35,352 nt of DNA, taken from positions 1 to 35,352 of the forward strand of contig JASHQH010000209.1 of assembly GCA_030037635.1 (NCBI GenBank), in the 5' to 3' direction. The stretch is from Acidobacteriaceae bacterium. Its GTDB lineage: Bacteria; Acidobacteriota; Terriglobia; Terriglobales; Acidobacteriaceae. The notes below the pieces were generated by a model. That model was not told the origin of the DNA and made no database searches. It saw only the letters and a list, made by a program, of their open reading frames with translations. Every line of letters starts with the position of its first letter. Positions within the stretch are counted from its first letter, which is position 1. This document shows, piece after piece, positions 1 through 13,700 of this stretch. A program made the position numbers and the translations under genes.

Positions 1-65
1 CTGGCGAAGGTGCAGGCGGAGATCGATGCGGCGCCGGCGCCGAATACCGGCCCGGGAGGCGCCAG

Positions 66-69
<4 letters not shown>
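1..69 (+). CDS. C-terminal end of an unidentified protein (partial)
   Basis: Frame 1 is open from the first base to a TGA at 67-69 and encodes about 22 residues rich in Ala, Pro and Gly (it ends PGGAR). The stop overlaps the first possible ATG of the next gene as ATGA, the kind of overlap seen between co-translated genes. The piece is too short to assign a family. It could also be a chance open stretch in GC-rich DNA. Confidence 0.4.
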
Positions 70-2417
<2,348 letters not shown>

Positions 2418-2432
2418 ACAGGAAGGGGATCG

Positions 2433-3460
<1,028 letters not shown>

Positions 3461-3461
<1 letters not shown>

Positions 3462-4348
3462 TGCAGCGCTTCCTCGATCCGGCGGTGCTGGCCAGCATCT
3501 CTTCGCTTGATTTGCTGGCCAAGACGGTTGTCGACGGTTTCGTCGCCGGCCTGCATCGTTCGCCCGATTTCGGCTTCAGCCAGGAGTTCGCCGAATACCG
3601 CGCCTATACGCCGGGAGACGACCTGCGGCACGTGGACTGGAATCTCTTTGCGCGCACCGAACGCTGTTATCTCAAGCGCTATCGCGGCGAGACGAACACC
3701 CAGCTCACCATTCTGCTGGACGCCAGCAATTCCATGCAGTACACCTCCGGGCCGCTTTCGAAGATGGATTACGCGCGTTTCATCGCCGCTTCACTCTTCT
3801 ATCTCTCCATTCGCAGCCAGCGCGACGCAGCGGGCTTGATCGTTTTTGATGATGAAGTGCGCGATTATATCCGCCCCTCCACGCGGCCGGGGCAGCTTGC
3901 GCGGTTGTTTACCGCCCTGGAACGCGCCGAGCCGCGGGCGCGCACGAATTTTGCCAAGCCGCTGCGCCACTTTCAGAGTTTTCTGCACCGGCGCGGTATG
4001 GCTATCGTCATTTCCGATTTTTACGAAAGCCCCGACGCCATCGTGCATACCATTGCGCCGCTGCGTTATCACGGCAACGAGGTCGTGCTCTTTCACCTGC
4101 TCGATCCGCAGGAGATTCGGCCTTTGTTGAAGGGCTCGTCGACTCTTATTGATCTCGAAACCGATCAAAAGATCGAGGTCATTCCCGATAATGCGAGGAC
4201 CACCTACTGCGCGAAGATCGATGCGCATATTGAAGAACTGCGCTCGCGTACCCTGGCTGCGGGCATGGATTACCAGCTGCTCGTTACCAACCAACCGCTC
4301 GACATGGCGCTGCGTCAATATCTCACCTTGCGCCAGGCAGGCAACTGA
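3461..4348 (+). CDS. DUF58 domain protein (VWA-like, MoxR partner)
   Basis: A 295-residue soluble protein with the DUF58 signature around residues 48-77: an arginine-rich YTPGDDLRHVDWN stretch followed by AR and LKRYRGE. A VWA-like fold follows, with the metal-site-like segment ILLDASNSM near 85-95 (DxSxS form). DUF58 proteins almost always sit next to MoxR ATPases, as here. It starts on the TGATG overlap with the MoxR gene and ends in the same kind of overlap with the next gene, so the block is a coupled operon. The biochemical role of DUF58 is not established; assembly or control of envelope complexes is a common inference. Confidence 0.95.
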
Positions 4349-6393
4349 TGGGATTTCTGGCTCCATGGTTTCTCGGTGGCTTGCTCGCGCTAGGGGTACC
4401 AGTCTTCGTGCACCTGCTGCGCAGGCATGTTACGCCACCACGGCCAGTCAGCTCGCTCATGTTTTTCGAGCGCGGCACGCAGAGCTCGACCCGTCACCGC
4501 CAACTGCGCTACCTTTTGCTGTTTTCCTTGCGCGCCGCATTAATCCTTCTCCTCGTGCTGGCATTTGCCAATCCATTTCTGCGCCGTGCCAATGCCGATG
4601 TCCACGCGCGGCTCCTCTTTATTGTTGTGGACAATTCTTTCAGCATGCGCGCGGGCACGCGCTTTGCTGACGCCAAGCAACAGGCTCTCGCAGCACTGGC
4701 CGCGAAGCCCGACGAGCAAAAGGCGCAGATCGTGGCGCTCGGCGGGCAGCTTGAGGTTCTCACGCAGCCCATTGCCGACGACGCACAGCTGCGTGCCGCG
4801 CTCGCCAGCATTGAGCCGGGCGATGGCCACGCAAATTTTGGCGAGTTGGGCCGCTACTTTCGCACCCTGAGTGAATCTGTGCGGTCGCCCATCGATCTCG
4901 AACTGTTCAGCGACATGCAGCGTACCGCAATGCCTTCCAACTTCGCCGATATGGTAATGCCTGCGAACGTCAAGCTGGTCCTGCATCCTGTTGCGCGCGG
5001 CAATGCACCGCCGAATTGGACCGTCGAAAGTGTGAATGCGCCTGCTGAGCTCGCCGACCCAAAGGATCCGAAGCGCTCACGCGTCGAGGCGGTCATTGCG
5101 GGTTTTGGAACCCCGGTGGCAGCAAAAAAGATATCGCTCCTTGTAAACGGCAAGGTCATTGCCACGAGAAAGGTGGAGGTTCCGGCCAACGGCCGCGCCA
5201 CCGTCGAGTTCGCCCCGCTCGATGTGGTGTACGGATTTAATCGCTGCCAGGTACGCATCGATGACGGCGACGCATTCCCGCAAGATGACGCCAGCGTTTT
5301 CTCAGTGCAGCGTTCCGATCCGCAACGCGTCCTCTTTGTCCACGCAGCCAACGACACACGTTCAGCGCTCTACTTCGGCGCTGCTCTCGAGGCGGCCTCT
5401 CACGGTGCGTTCCTCTTGCAGTCAGTGGCCGCAGAGCAGGCTACCGATCTCAATCCGTCGCGATTTGCGTTCGTCGTATTGTCCGACACTACTTCTCTCC
5501 CTTCGATCTTTGAACATTCCCTGGCAGCCTACGTGGACAAGGGCGGCAGCGTGCTTATTGCGCTGGGCACATCTGTTGCGCATCACCAGCACATTCCTCT
5601 TTGGGACGGCGAGACGCGCGACGTGCACGACTACGCACGCACGGGCAACTCGGCCACAGTGGTGTCGGTCGATTTTAGTTATCCGCCCCTGGAGCAAGCG
5701 GAGCCTGGGCGCGACAACGGGGGCTGGGCTGAGGTCAAGTTTTTCTATGCTGCAGTCGTCGATCCAGCGCAGGCGCGAGTCGCCGCGCGTCTGAATGATG
5801 GCACGCCCTTGCTGCTTGAAAAGCAAGTGGGCGAAGGACGCATTTTGTTGTTCTCATCGGGTCTTGATAACCTGACCAATGATCTTCCTCTGCATCCCGT
5901 CTTTGTCGCGTTTACCGACCGCATGGCGCACTTTCTTTCGGGCGGCGACCAACTAAGCGGAACGAAACTTGTGGACTCGATTGTGCAACTGCGCGCGGCG
6001 CCCGCGTCCTCTGAAGCCGGCGACGGCGTTGAGGTGATTGATCCCGAAGGCCACCATGCCCTTTCATTGAGCGATGCGCGAAGCGCGCAATTCCTGCGCC
6101 TCGGGCACGCGGGCTTCTATCAGATCCACTTTGCCAACGGTCGCGACGCCGTGATCGGTGTGAATCCTGACCGGCGCGAGTCCGATCTTCAGTCTATGTC
6201 GCCGGATCTGCTTGCGTTGTGGAGCGGAAGTTCGTCCGGAACCACATCGCAAATGGCGAGCGACGCTGCGGATCAACAGAAAAATCGCGACGTGAGCTTC
6301 TGGTGGTGGATTATGCTCATAGCACTGGCCGCCGCAATGGCTGAGACGGTGCTTGCCAGCGGATATATGGGTACACAGCGGGAGGAGGCATGA
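4348..6393 (+). CDS. BatA/VWA-type membrane protein (aerotolerance-operon-like)
   Basis: 681 residues. The N-terminal 80 or so residues match the BatA/aerotolerance N-terminal region: two membrane helices (LAPWFLGGLLALGVPVFVHLL and LLLFSLRAALILLLVLAFANPFL) separated by a basic loop with SSLMFFE. A VWA domain follows, with the metal-site motif DNSFSM near 92-97. The large middle part contains an Ig-like segment and a glutamine-amidotransferase-like region found in such proteins (SGLDNLTNDLPLHPVFVAF). One more membrane helix (WWWIMLIALAAAMAETVLASGY) lies at the C-terminus. It begins at a TGATG overlap with the DUF58 gene and ends in an ATGA overlap with the next gene. Probably an inner-membrane partner of the MoxR/DUF58 pair. 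Confidence 0.92.
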   Translation: MGFLAPWFLGGLLALGVPVFVHLLRRHVTPPRPVSSLMFFERGTQSSTRHRQLRYLLLFSLRAALILLLVLAFANPFLRRANADVHARLLFIVVDNSFSMRAGTRFADAKQQALAALAAKPDEQKAQIVALGGQLEVLTQPIADDAQLRAALASIEPGDGHANFGELGRYFRTLSESVRSPIDLELFSDMQRTAMPSNFADMVMPANVKLVLHPVARGNAPPNWTVESVNAPAELADPKDPKRSRVEAVIAGFGTPVAAKKISLLVNGKVIATRKVEVPANGRATVEFAPLDVVYGFNRCQVRIDDGDAFPQDDASVFSVQRSDPQRVLFVHAANDTRSALYFGAALEAASHGAFLLQSVAAEQATDLNPSRFAFVVLSDTTSLPSIFEHSLAAYVDKGGSVLIALGTSVAHHQHIPLWDGETRDVHDYARTGNSATVVSVDFSYPPLEQAEPGRDNGGWAEVKFFYAAVVDPAQARVAARLNDGTPLLLEKQVGEGRILLFSSGLDNLTNDLPLHPVFVAFTDRMAHFLSGGDQLSGTKLVDSIVQLRAAPASSEAGDGVEVIDPEGHHALSLSDARSAQFLRLGHAGFYQIHFANGRDAVIGVNPDRRESDLQSMSPDLLALWSGSSSGTTSQMASDAADQQKNRDVSFWWWIMLIALAAAMAETVLASGYMGTQREEA

Positions 6394-9300
6394 GCAACTC
6401 GAGCGAGCTCAATTTCTATATTTCGCGGCTGCGGCGGCGGTTACGGCTGGGTGCGTGGCTGCGCGGGGCCGCCGTCTTCGCTGGAACCGCGCTCGCCCTT
6501 ACGCTGGCTCTGGTGCTGGTCCTTAACCAGTTTGCATTTCCTGCGCATAGCGTGACAGTGGCGCGGCTGCTTGTTTTTGTCGCGCTTGCCGCTGCTGTCA
6601 TCTTCGGTCTTGCAGTTCCGCTACAGCGCCTGACCCACGCCCGCGCCGTCCACCGGGCCGAAGCAGCGAATCCTGACCTCGAACAACGGTTGACAACTTT
6701 CCAGGAAACCGTCAGCAAGGACGGCGATCCGTTTCTCGAATTACTCGCTGCCGATACGCTGCCGCGCGCGCAGGAAACTGAACCATCCTCGCTGGTTCCC
6801 GACAATCGTCTCTTCGCTCTCGCTGGCGCAGGACTCGCCTGCCTGTCTGTTCTCGTGTGGATGATCGTCGCCGGGCCCGGGTACATCGGTTACGGCGCCT
6901 CGCTTATCTGGACTGGGCCCAAGAACGGATCAAAGCCGTTCTACAGCATCGCGGTGACGCCGGGAGACATTACCGTGCGCCGCAACAGCGATCAGCTCGT
7001 CACAGCGCGTGTGACCGGCATGAAACCTGACAAGGCGCAACTCTTCGCGCATTTCCAGAGTGCCGAGGGGTGGGAGGCTGTCACGATGCAGGCGGGGCCC
7101 GACTCTGCCGGCGGGGCTGTTTACCAGTTTCTGTTGGCCGGCCTGCCGGAAAACGTAGAGTATTACGCCGCGGCCGGACCATTGGTTTCTCCTCACTACA
7201 AGGTCCACGTGGTTGACCTCCCTTCTGTTAAAGAGATTCGCGTGACGTACCGCTTCCCACAGTGGACCGGGATGAGGCCCGTGAAAGAGGAACACTCCGG
7301 TGACTTGCGCGCAATTGAAGGGACCGACGCGCAAATCGAAGTGGAAATGGATCGGCCTTTGCAGGATGGCCAGCTCGTACTCGACGGCGGACCGACCATC
7401 CATCTTGTTGGCCGTGCGGGCAACACCTACGAGGGCACGATTCGCATGGAGAAAGACGGCGCCTACCATGTGGCCGCGATTGACGAAGGCCAGCCCGTGC
7501 GCCTTTCGGAGGATTACTTCATTGCCACCGACAAGGCCATGCCGCCGGAGATTGCCATCGACCGTCCCGCCGGCGACTATCGCGCCAGCCCCATCGAGGA
7601 GGTCACAGTGGGAGTGAAAGCCGCCGACGAATTCGGGCTCAAGGACCTGCATCTCCACTACTCGGTCAACGGCGGCCCCGATCACGACGTGAGCCTGCTG
7701 AAAACACCCGGCGCAAAAAGCGCGGACGGCACGCACTTGTTGCCTCTCGAAGACTTCAAGCTCGTTCCCGGAGACGTCATCAGCGTTTACGCCACCGCAC
7801 GCGACGGCAACAGTGAGGCGCGCACCGATATCGAGTTCATCCAGGTCGATCCGTTCGAGCGTGAGTTTTCGCAGTCGCAACAGAGCGGCGGGGGAGGCGG
7901 TGGCAGGGGCGGAGAAAATCAGACCGAAATTTCCAAGCGCGAGAAGGAACTGATCGCGGCCACATGGAAACAGCAAAACGACAAAACTGCAACGCCGAAG
8001 GACACAGCCGCGCAGGGGCAGTTCCTTTCCGATGCGCAACGAAAGCTGCGCGACCAGGTGAACGCGCTTTCGGTGCGCATTCAGAGCCGCGACATCTCCG
8101 AGGCCAATGGGGAGTTCACCGACTTCGACAAGGATATGCAAGCTGCAGCCGAGGCCATGGCGCCCGCGGCTGACAAACTGCACATCATGCAGTGGAAAGA
8201 CGCGCTGCCCTTGGAGCAAAAAGCGCTGCAGGCGCTGCTGCGAGCCGAGGCAACCTTCCGGCAGATTGAGGTGGCTTTTGGCCAGCGCGGAGGAGGAGGC
8301 GGCAGCGGCGACAATGCCGGACGCGACTTGGCCAGCCTTTTCGATTTGGAGCTTGACACCGAGAAGAATCAGTACGAAACGGCGCAAAACACATCGCCCG
8401 CCGAACAGCATGAGAAGGACGTGGAAAACGCCCTGGAGAAGCTCGATGCGCTCGCCAAACGACAGGAGGACCTGACCAACCAGCCGCACGATCCGCAGCA
8501 GAGCTTCCAGGAACGCTGGCAGCAGGAAATGTTGCGCCGTGAAGCGGAGCAATTGGAGCGGCAAATGGAACAGATGGCACGGAATGGCCAGCAGGGCCAG
8601 CGGAGTTCGACTGATTCCAGTTCCCAGTCGTCGCCGTCAAAATCGCAGCAAAATTCTGCGTCGCAGGGCAGCTCCGTCGGCCAGAGTGGTTCGCAAAGCC
8701 GAGAGGCCGATGCCCAGGCTTCGAGTGCGGCCTCAGACCAGAACGGCGACGAGCGCGTGCAGCAAGCGCTCAGCCGCTTGCAACAAGCGACCGAGATGAT
8801 GCGGCGTAATGGCGCATCACAGCAGAATTCCGATTCGGCGCGCCAGGCTGCGGATCGCCTGCAAGACGCAGCGAGTCTCTTGGCTGGCACGCAGCAGCAG
8901 CTTGCTTCGGACAAGCTGGGCTCGCTGGCGCGCGAGGCTGCCCGCCTCACGCAGGAGGAGCGCAACCAGGCCGAACGCATTGATAAGCTCGCCAACCAGC
9001 AGAACGATTCCAACGCTGCCGAGTCGAGTTCCGGCGATTCGAAACCTGCTGACTCTGGTTCGGCCGACTCAGACACTCCCGATCTTCAAACCATGATGGC
9101 GCGCATTCGTCAGCGTGACCAGCTTGCCGAGGAGCGCCAGCAGCTCAGCGATGATTTGTCACAGCTGCAGAAAAACGTCCGCGACGCAGCCCGGGAAATG
9201 GCTCCCAATCAACCAGCTGTCTCGCAAAAACTCCGCGATGCACTCACTGAAATGGACGAATCCGATCTCGACAATCATGTGCAGCGAACAGCCGACTGGC

Positions 9301-10166
9301 TCCGTAGCGGAATCAATCCCAATTCCAATGGAACCGAAGGCGAGATCGCGCAAGGACTCGCCACGCTTAGCCAGCAACTGCAACAAGCTGAGACCGCGAT
9401 GGGCCAGGCCAAACCGGGTCAACGCGGCGCGACGGCCGGCGACCAATCGGCCGCACTCGATCAAGTGGAGCGGCTGCGCGGCCAGCTCGAAGCCATGGCG
9501 CGGGCGCAGGGCGTCAATGGCCGTGACGATCAGGGGGGCAAGCGGCGCAACGGGCAAAATGGTCCTGACCGGAACGGTCTGAACGGACAGAGATTCGGCC
9601 AACGGCCCGGAAACAGCGGCGGACTGAGCCGCAATGGCCAGCGCGGCGGCGACGACGCGCAAGTCGGCTCCGGCTCCAGCGACCGAAACACCGGCGTTCT
9701 TCGCAGCGGCTTGAGCGGTGACACGCGCTACGGTGGAGGCGCCACGGATGGCACGGTTTGGGGCAATTTCGACACCGGCAATAACACACCGAACTCCCGC
9801 GGCCGGCAACAACTTGCGCCAACCGATGCCTCAGGCAACCCCGCCGACACCGAACGTACCTTCGAGCAGGGCATGCGCGAGCTGAACCAGCTTCGCCAAT
9901 TGGTCCGCGACGATCCTCAGACCGTAAAAGACGTCGCTGACCTTACGCGGCAGATGCAGCGTCTCGATCCGAGCCGTTTTCCCGGAAACCCCGTCATGGT
10001 GGAGCAGATGCACCAGGAGATACTCAGCTCGGTCGACAAGCTTGAGCTTCAGCTCCAACGTAGCGGCGCCCCGTCCGAGGCGCGCGCGGGCAAACCCGAT
10101 GCTGTTCCCGAGGGGTATCGGGATGCTGTCGCAGATTACTATCGCCGGCTCAGCAAGAATCCATAA
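6390..10166 (+). CDS. Large DUF4175-like membrane protein with coiled-coil, Gln/Asn/Ser/Gly-rich region
   Basis: 1258 residues. Two membrane helices lie near the N-terminus and a third near residues 140-165 (LAGAGLACLSVLVWMIVAG). An extracytoplasmic beta-rich region with Ig-like segments follows to about residue 490, then a glycine run and a very long polar, coiled-coil segment rich in Q, N, S, E and R. The segment near 1040-1120 has repeated NGQ/RNG/GQR motifs. The layout fits the DUF4175-like proteins found at the end of MoxR/DUF58/VWA clusters. Overlap with the VWA gene as ATGA supports co-translation. A role in envelope integrity has been suggested for such clusters, but nothing in this sequence proves it. 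Confidence 0.9.
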   Translation: MSNSSELNFYISRLRRRLRLGAWLRGAAVFAGTALALTLALVLVLNQFAFPAHSVTVARLLVFVALAAAVIFGLAVPLQRLTHARAVHRAEAANPDLEQRLTTFQETVSKDGDPFLELLAADTLPRAQETEPSSLVPDNRLFALAGAGLACLSVLVWMIVAGPGYIGYGASLIWTGPKNGSKPFYSIAVTPGDITVRRNSDQLVTARVTGMKPDKAQLFAHFQSAEGWEAVTMQAGPDSAGGAVYQFLLAGLPENVEYYAAAGPLVSPHYKVHVVDLPSVKEIRVTYRFPQWTGMRPVKEEHSGDLRAIEGTDAQIEVEMDRPLQDGQLVLDGGPTIHLVGRAGNTYEGTIRMEKDGAYHVAAIDEGQPVRLSEDYFIATDKAMPPEIAIDRPAGDYRASPIEEVTVGVKAADEFGLKDLHLHYSVNGGPDHDVSLLKTPGAKSADGTHLLPLEDFKLVPGDVISVYATARDGNSEARTDIEFIQVDPFEREFSQSQQSGGGGGGRGGENQTEISKREKELIAATWKQQNDKTATPKDTAAQGQFLSDAQRKLRDQVNALSVRIQSRDISEANGEFTDFDKDMQAAAEAMAPAADKLHIMQWKDALPLEQKALQALLRAEATFRQIEVAFGQRGGGGGSGDNAGRDLASLFDLELDTEKNQYETAQNTSPAEQHEKDVENALEKLDALAKRQEDLTNQPHDPQQSFQERWQQEMLRREAEQLERQMEQMARNGQQGQRSSTDSSSQSSPSKSQQNSASQGSSVGQSGSQSREADAQASSAASDQNGDERVQQALSRLQQATEMMRRNGASQQNSDSARQAADRLQDAASLLAGTQQQLASDKLGSLAREAARLTQEERNQAERIDKLANQQNDSNAAESSSGDSKPADSGSADSDTPDLQTMMARIRQRDQLAEERQQLSDDLSQLQKNVRDAAREMAPNQPAVSQKLRDALTEMDESDLDNHVQRTADWLRSGINPNSNGTEGEIAQGLATLSQQLQQAETAMGQAKPGQRGATAGDQSAALDQVERLRGQLEAMARAQGVNGRDDQGGKRRNGQNGPDRNGLNGQRFGQRPGNSGGLSRNGQRGGDDAQVGSGSSDRNTGVLRSGLSGDTRYGGGATDGTVWGNFDTGNNTPNSRGRQQLAPTDASGNPADTERTFEQGMRELNQLRQLVRDDPQTVKDVADLTRQMQRLDPSRFPGNPVMVEQMHQEILSSVDKLELQLQRSGAPSEARAGKPDAVPEGYRDAVADYYRRLSKNP

Positions 10167-10246
10167 AACCGGCTTTCTCGCGCGCCGCTTGAAGCAATTT
10201 CGAGAAAACAGCAAGGAATACGAAATTCTGACGGGCTGCCTAGGGC

Positions 10247-10280
10247 GACGGACAAATCTCCCGTCCGGTTAGCAGGACGG
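10247..10280 (+). promoter_or_regulatory. Mutually exclusive small hairpins upstream of the DUF883 gene
   Basis: GACGG at 10247-10251 can pair with CCGTC at 10261-10265, or CCGTCC at 10261-10266 can pair with GGACGG at 10275-10280. Only one of the two stems can form at a time. No T-run follows, so it is not a classic terminator. It might mark the 3' end of the upstream operon or a leader structure. Evidence is weak. Confidence 0.22.
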
Positions 10281-10380
10281 ACAACAGGAACAGACCGGAA
10301 CACATCAGATAGTAAAAGGAGTCGCCACGGTTCTGGCCGTCCAAGAACCGCGGCGGACAATAAATCGAGGGGCGAAGCAT

Positions 10381-10647
10381 ATGGCAGTTGACCTACACGA
10401 GCAACAGGCAACCATCGATGACGTTTCCCGCGAGGTCTCGCGCATCAAGTCAATCGTGATCGATGCCGTGGACGACGGCGTTCGGTCAGCGCTTCGCGCC
10501 GTAAAACAAGGGCGCGACGCTGCCGAGGATGCAGTGCATGATGCCGGTTACGCAATCAAGCGAAACCCCTTTCAAGCAGCAGGCATCCTCCTCGCAGCTG
10601 GCATGATCCTTGGTACCCTGGTTACTCTCGCGTTGCGGCGTAACTAA
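10381..10647 (+). CDS. DUF883/ElaB-YqjD-like membrane-anchored protein
   Basis: An 88-residue protein with an amphipathic, heptad-like N-terminal helix (VSREVSRIKSIVIDAVDDGV...) and a single C-terminal membrane helix (FQAAGILLAAGMILGTLVTLAL), ending in a basic RRN tail. This is the architecture of the DUF883/YqjD group, whose E. coli members are inner-membrane proteins that bind ribosomes in stationary phase. A GAGGGG ribosome site lies a few bases before the ATG. It stands alone, with 214 bp of non-coding DNA before it and a convergent gene after it. The family call rests on layout rather than a strict motif. Confidence 0.75.
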   Translation: MAVDLHEQQATIDDVSREVSRIKSIVIDAVDDGVRSALRAVKQGRDAAEDAVHDAGYAIKRNPFQAAGILLAAGMILGTLVTLALRRN

Positions 10648-10774
10648 GAAGCTCCGCACCTCCAGAACCTGCCCCGCTTAAAGGTGCAGCTCATGCTTTG
10701 GCCATTCACGGCAGCAAGCTTTCAGCAGGCTGCAAGGGCAGTGCGCTTTCAAAGCCGGACTTACCCAACGAGTT

Positions 10775-13700
10775 CTAGTGCGATTTCCCCGTCACGGTTT
10801 GATTCGCCGACTGCGGCCCGGGCAGCGGCGCCTGCTTGGGCACGGGCACACGTGCATCGCGGGCAAAGTACCATCGTGCCGCAATTGAGAAGGTGTTCAC
10901 CAGCAGGCTCTGGTTGCTCACTTGGTTTGCATAGAAGAACGCGGAGTAGGTTGGTGCGAACGAAAGGTTTCCAATTGATGGCAGCACCAGTGACACGTTC
11001 AACGGAATAGCGTATTCCGTCTGCGTCGGCAACTCGGCAGCCGGTGGGCGTCCGAAATAATAATCCCCTTGTGAATCCGTAACCAAGCGGATCTGTTTTT
11101 GTTCGCTGCCTTTGCCGTAAATATGGTTTTGGAGATGGAGATCCCAGTAGTAGCCGGGTGTATGCAGGGTTTGTACGGCAGGCTTGCCGACGACAGTTGT
11201 TGTGTCGTTGAGGATAAGCGCGATGGCCGGAGTGCCGTACTTCGCGCTGCCGAAACAGGTTTGCAGCGTGACCGTCGCGAAGACGGGGCAGGTTTTTTGG
11301 TTGCTGCCCGTCTGCAGGGTCAGAGCTGACAAGTTGCCATTCGAGATGTTGAATTCCATGCCCGTCTCAACGTAGCTTCCGACCGTGGGCAGGTATCTGG
11401 AGGCGACTTTGGAGTGGCTCTGCCCAAACTCCTCCCTGAAACCGGCGCGGTCGGTCCAGGCGCTGATGCGCGGAAGCTGGACGGTGAGCTCGCCAGAAGG
11501 CACTTGGCCAGTCGTGTAGGTAAGGAACAAATAGGGTGTATCGATTTCAAGTTGATATTGATGCGGAGTGAAAACCAACAGACTCCGCGGGAGCGTCTGC
11601 ACGCTGCGCACTTCATCTGAGCCGCCGTTGGCGAGGCGGACCTGCAAGAAGCCGCCTTCGGTCAGATTGTTCAGCGGATAGGTCGCGTTGATAGGCTTGT
11701 TGGTTAGATTGCCGATGACCGCCCGGTCGTAGGAAAAGGCGCTCTGCACTCCCACGGAAAATGGCGGAAGCCAACCCTTGCCGGTTCCCGGGCCTGAAAC
11801 GTTGGCCAAAACCCGGCTGCCCATTTCCAGGTCGAGAGACTGTTGGTCAGGTGCTGAGGCGCGCGCGTCCGACACCCCTTGGAAAAGCTCGACGAACTGG
11901 TTTCCCCCCACCGCCTCGCGTGAATTGAAGCTGGCGATCACCTTGGCGAAATCAACCTGATAAAGCTCCCTCTGCTGAAACTTTTCGTTATCTGCCGTGA
12001 TGACCGTTTCCACCGGTTTCGTTGTCTGGCTGGTGCCATTGAACAGATCGAGCGCGAGGCTGGGCTGAGCATCGCCCTGAGCAGTGAGATTGTTTTGCAG
12101 GAAATGCGACAGCGGATTACTGACAAATCGCTCCGTCACCTTGTGCATGTCAGTCGGCAGCGCTTGCAGCGTTCCGTAGATAGCCTTGTCCTGGGCTAAC
12201 TGGTCGGTTGTCAGCAGCCAGTAGTAGGCATCGTCGCTAATTGGTGTCCCGTCGATGCAATAGGTTGGCTGTGCACTCGATGCTCCTTTGCAATGGGGAT
12301 CGACGGGAATCCAAAGTGGCTCGTCGTTCTGGCTCACCTGGGTCAAATTGCTCAGGGTGGACTGCACGATGCCATAGGAAATCAACCACTGCCCTGTAGG
12401 GCCGGTATCAGCCAGTTGAGCCTGCTGTGCCATGTTGCTTTCCGACAAGCCGAGCATCTCTTCCAGCTCTTTTCCCGTCACCGCGACGTATTCCAGGTAG
12501 TCTCCCTTCCAAAAGATGCGATCGAGAGCTGAGCGCAGCTCGCAAAGCTGGAATTTTTCCTCGTTGGTCTTTTCGTCTCTGCCCTCCTGGGTCTTCTCGC
12601 CGGCGCACATCTTGTAATCGGTGTATCCCTTGCCGATCGCGTCCAGTTCCACATCTCGGCTCTGCAGCAGAACCACGTCGGGCTTTGGCGGCGACGATTT
12701 CTGCAGGTCCCGCAGAAGCGCAAACTCGGCTTTCTGCTTGCTTTCCGTGTCCTGTCCCATCGCTGTCTGCGACGTCGCGTTCTGAACCGTCGCTGAGGGA
12801 TTTGGCTGCTGGGTTGCAGCATTTTTGAGCCTCTCGACCAATTTGTAGAGAAGAGAGATGGTGGTGTCGGACTTACCTACATCAGGAATCTTGAAATTGT
12901 CATCGTGTTGGTTCGCCAGCGAAAAGCTGTTATCGGCCTCCGTGCTTAGTGTCAGCAGTGAGACTGCTCCGGGATAGCTGCCGGTTTGGGAAGAGTAGCT
13001 GGTATTTGGAGTCACCACGAAAGCCGGGTGAGAGGCTTGCGCCCCATCCTGAGCCTGATAGGTCAGCGTGATGTGCGGCGTGCCGTAGCCCGACTCGACT
13101 TCGCTCAACACTACATCCACCTGTTGGCTCGCATTGGCCAGCTTAAGTTGCTCCCGGACGCGTTCCGACAGAATCTCCGCCTCGGTGTGAGGCATTTGTG
13201 CCATCACCACGACCCGCTTGAAGGGTTTTTCCTCGAGTAATCTCGCGCCGCGGACAATGGCTTCGGTTGCCTCCATCGGATCCGCAACCAGAACTTCCTG
13301 CTCGCCGCCGGATTTGCCGGCTTTTCTGCGATCGCCGCAGGTTGAAAAGTCAGTTTGGGCGCCGGGCTTGCCGGCAATACACAGATCAAGATTGGTTTCC
13401 GATACTGCCTTCATGGTATCTTCGCCGACAACGCCGACAATCAGGACATGGGTGCCGTCTCCCGCGTCCGCCACCGTGTAGCCGACATCCTTCTCTTCAC
13501 GAGCAATGGTGCGAAGCAGGCCATTGATGGCCGCAACTCTTGCCTCTTCGCTGAGCAGAAAACAAGCGCCTGGGCTGGGTGCTCCGTTGTCAACGGTGCA
13601 CGGACCGGGTTTGCTGCTGTCTTGCAGGCTTTCGCCCAGGCTTCCGAGAATTTCGACCATCCGCTTCGCGTAGATGCACAAATCAGCTGCGTTCGCCTTG

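Noticed and set aside
6930..8564. 544-codon open frame on the minus strand
   Set aside because: Antisense to the DUF4175-like gene; Leu/Arg/Val-rich composition typical of shadow frames.
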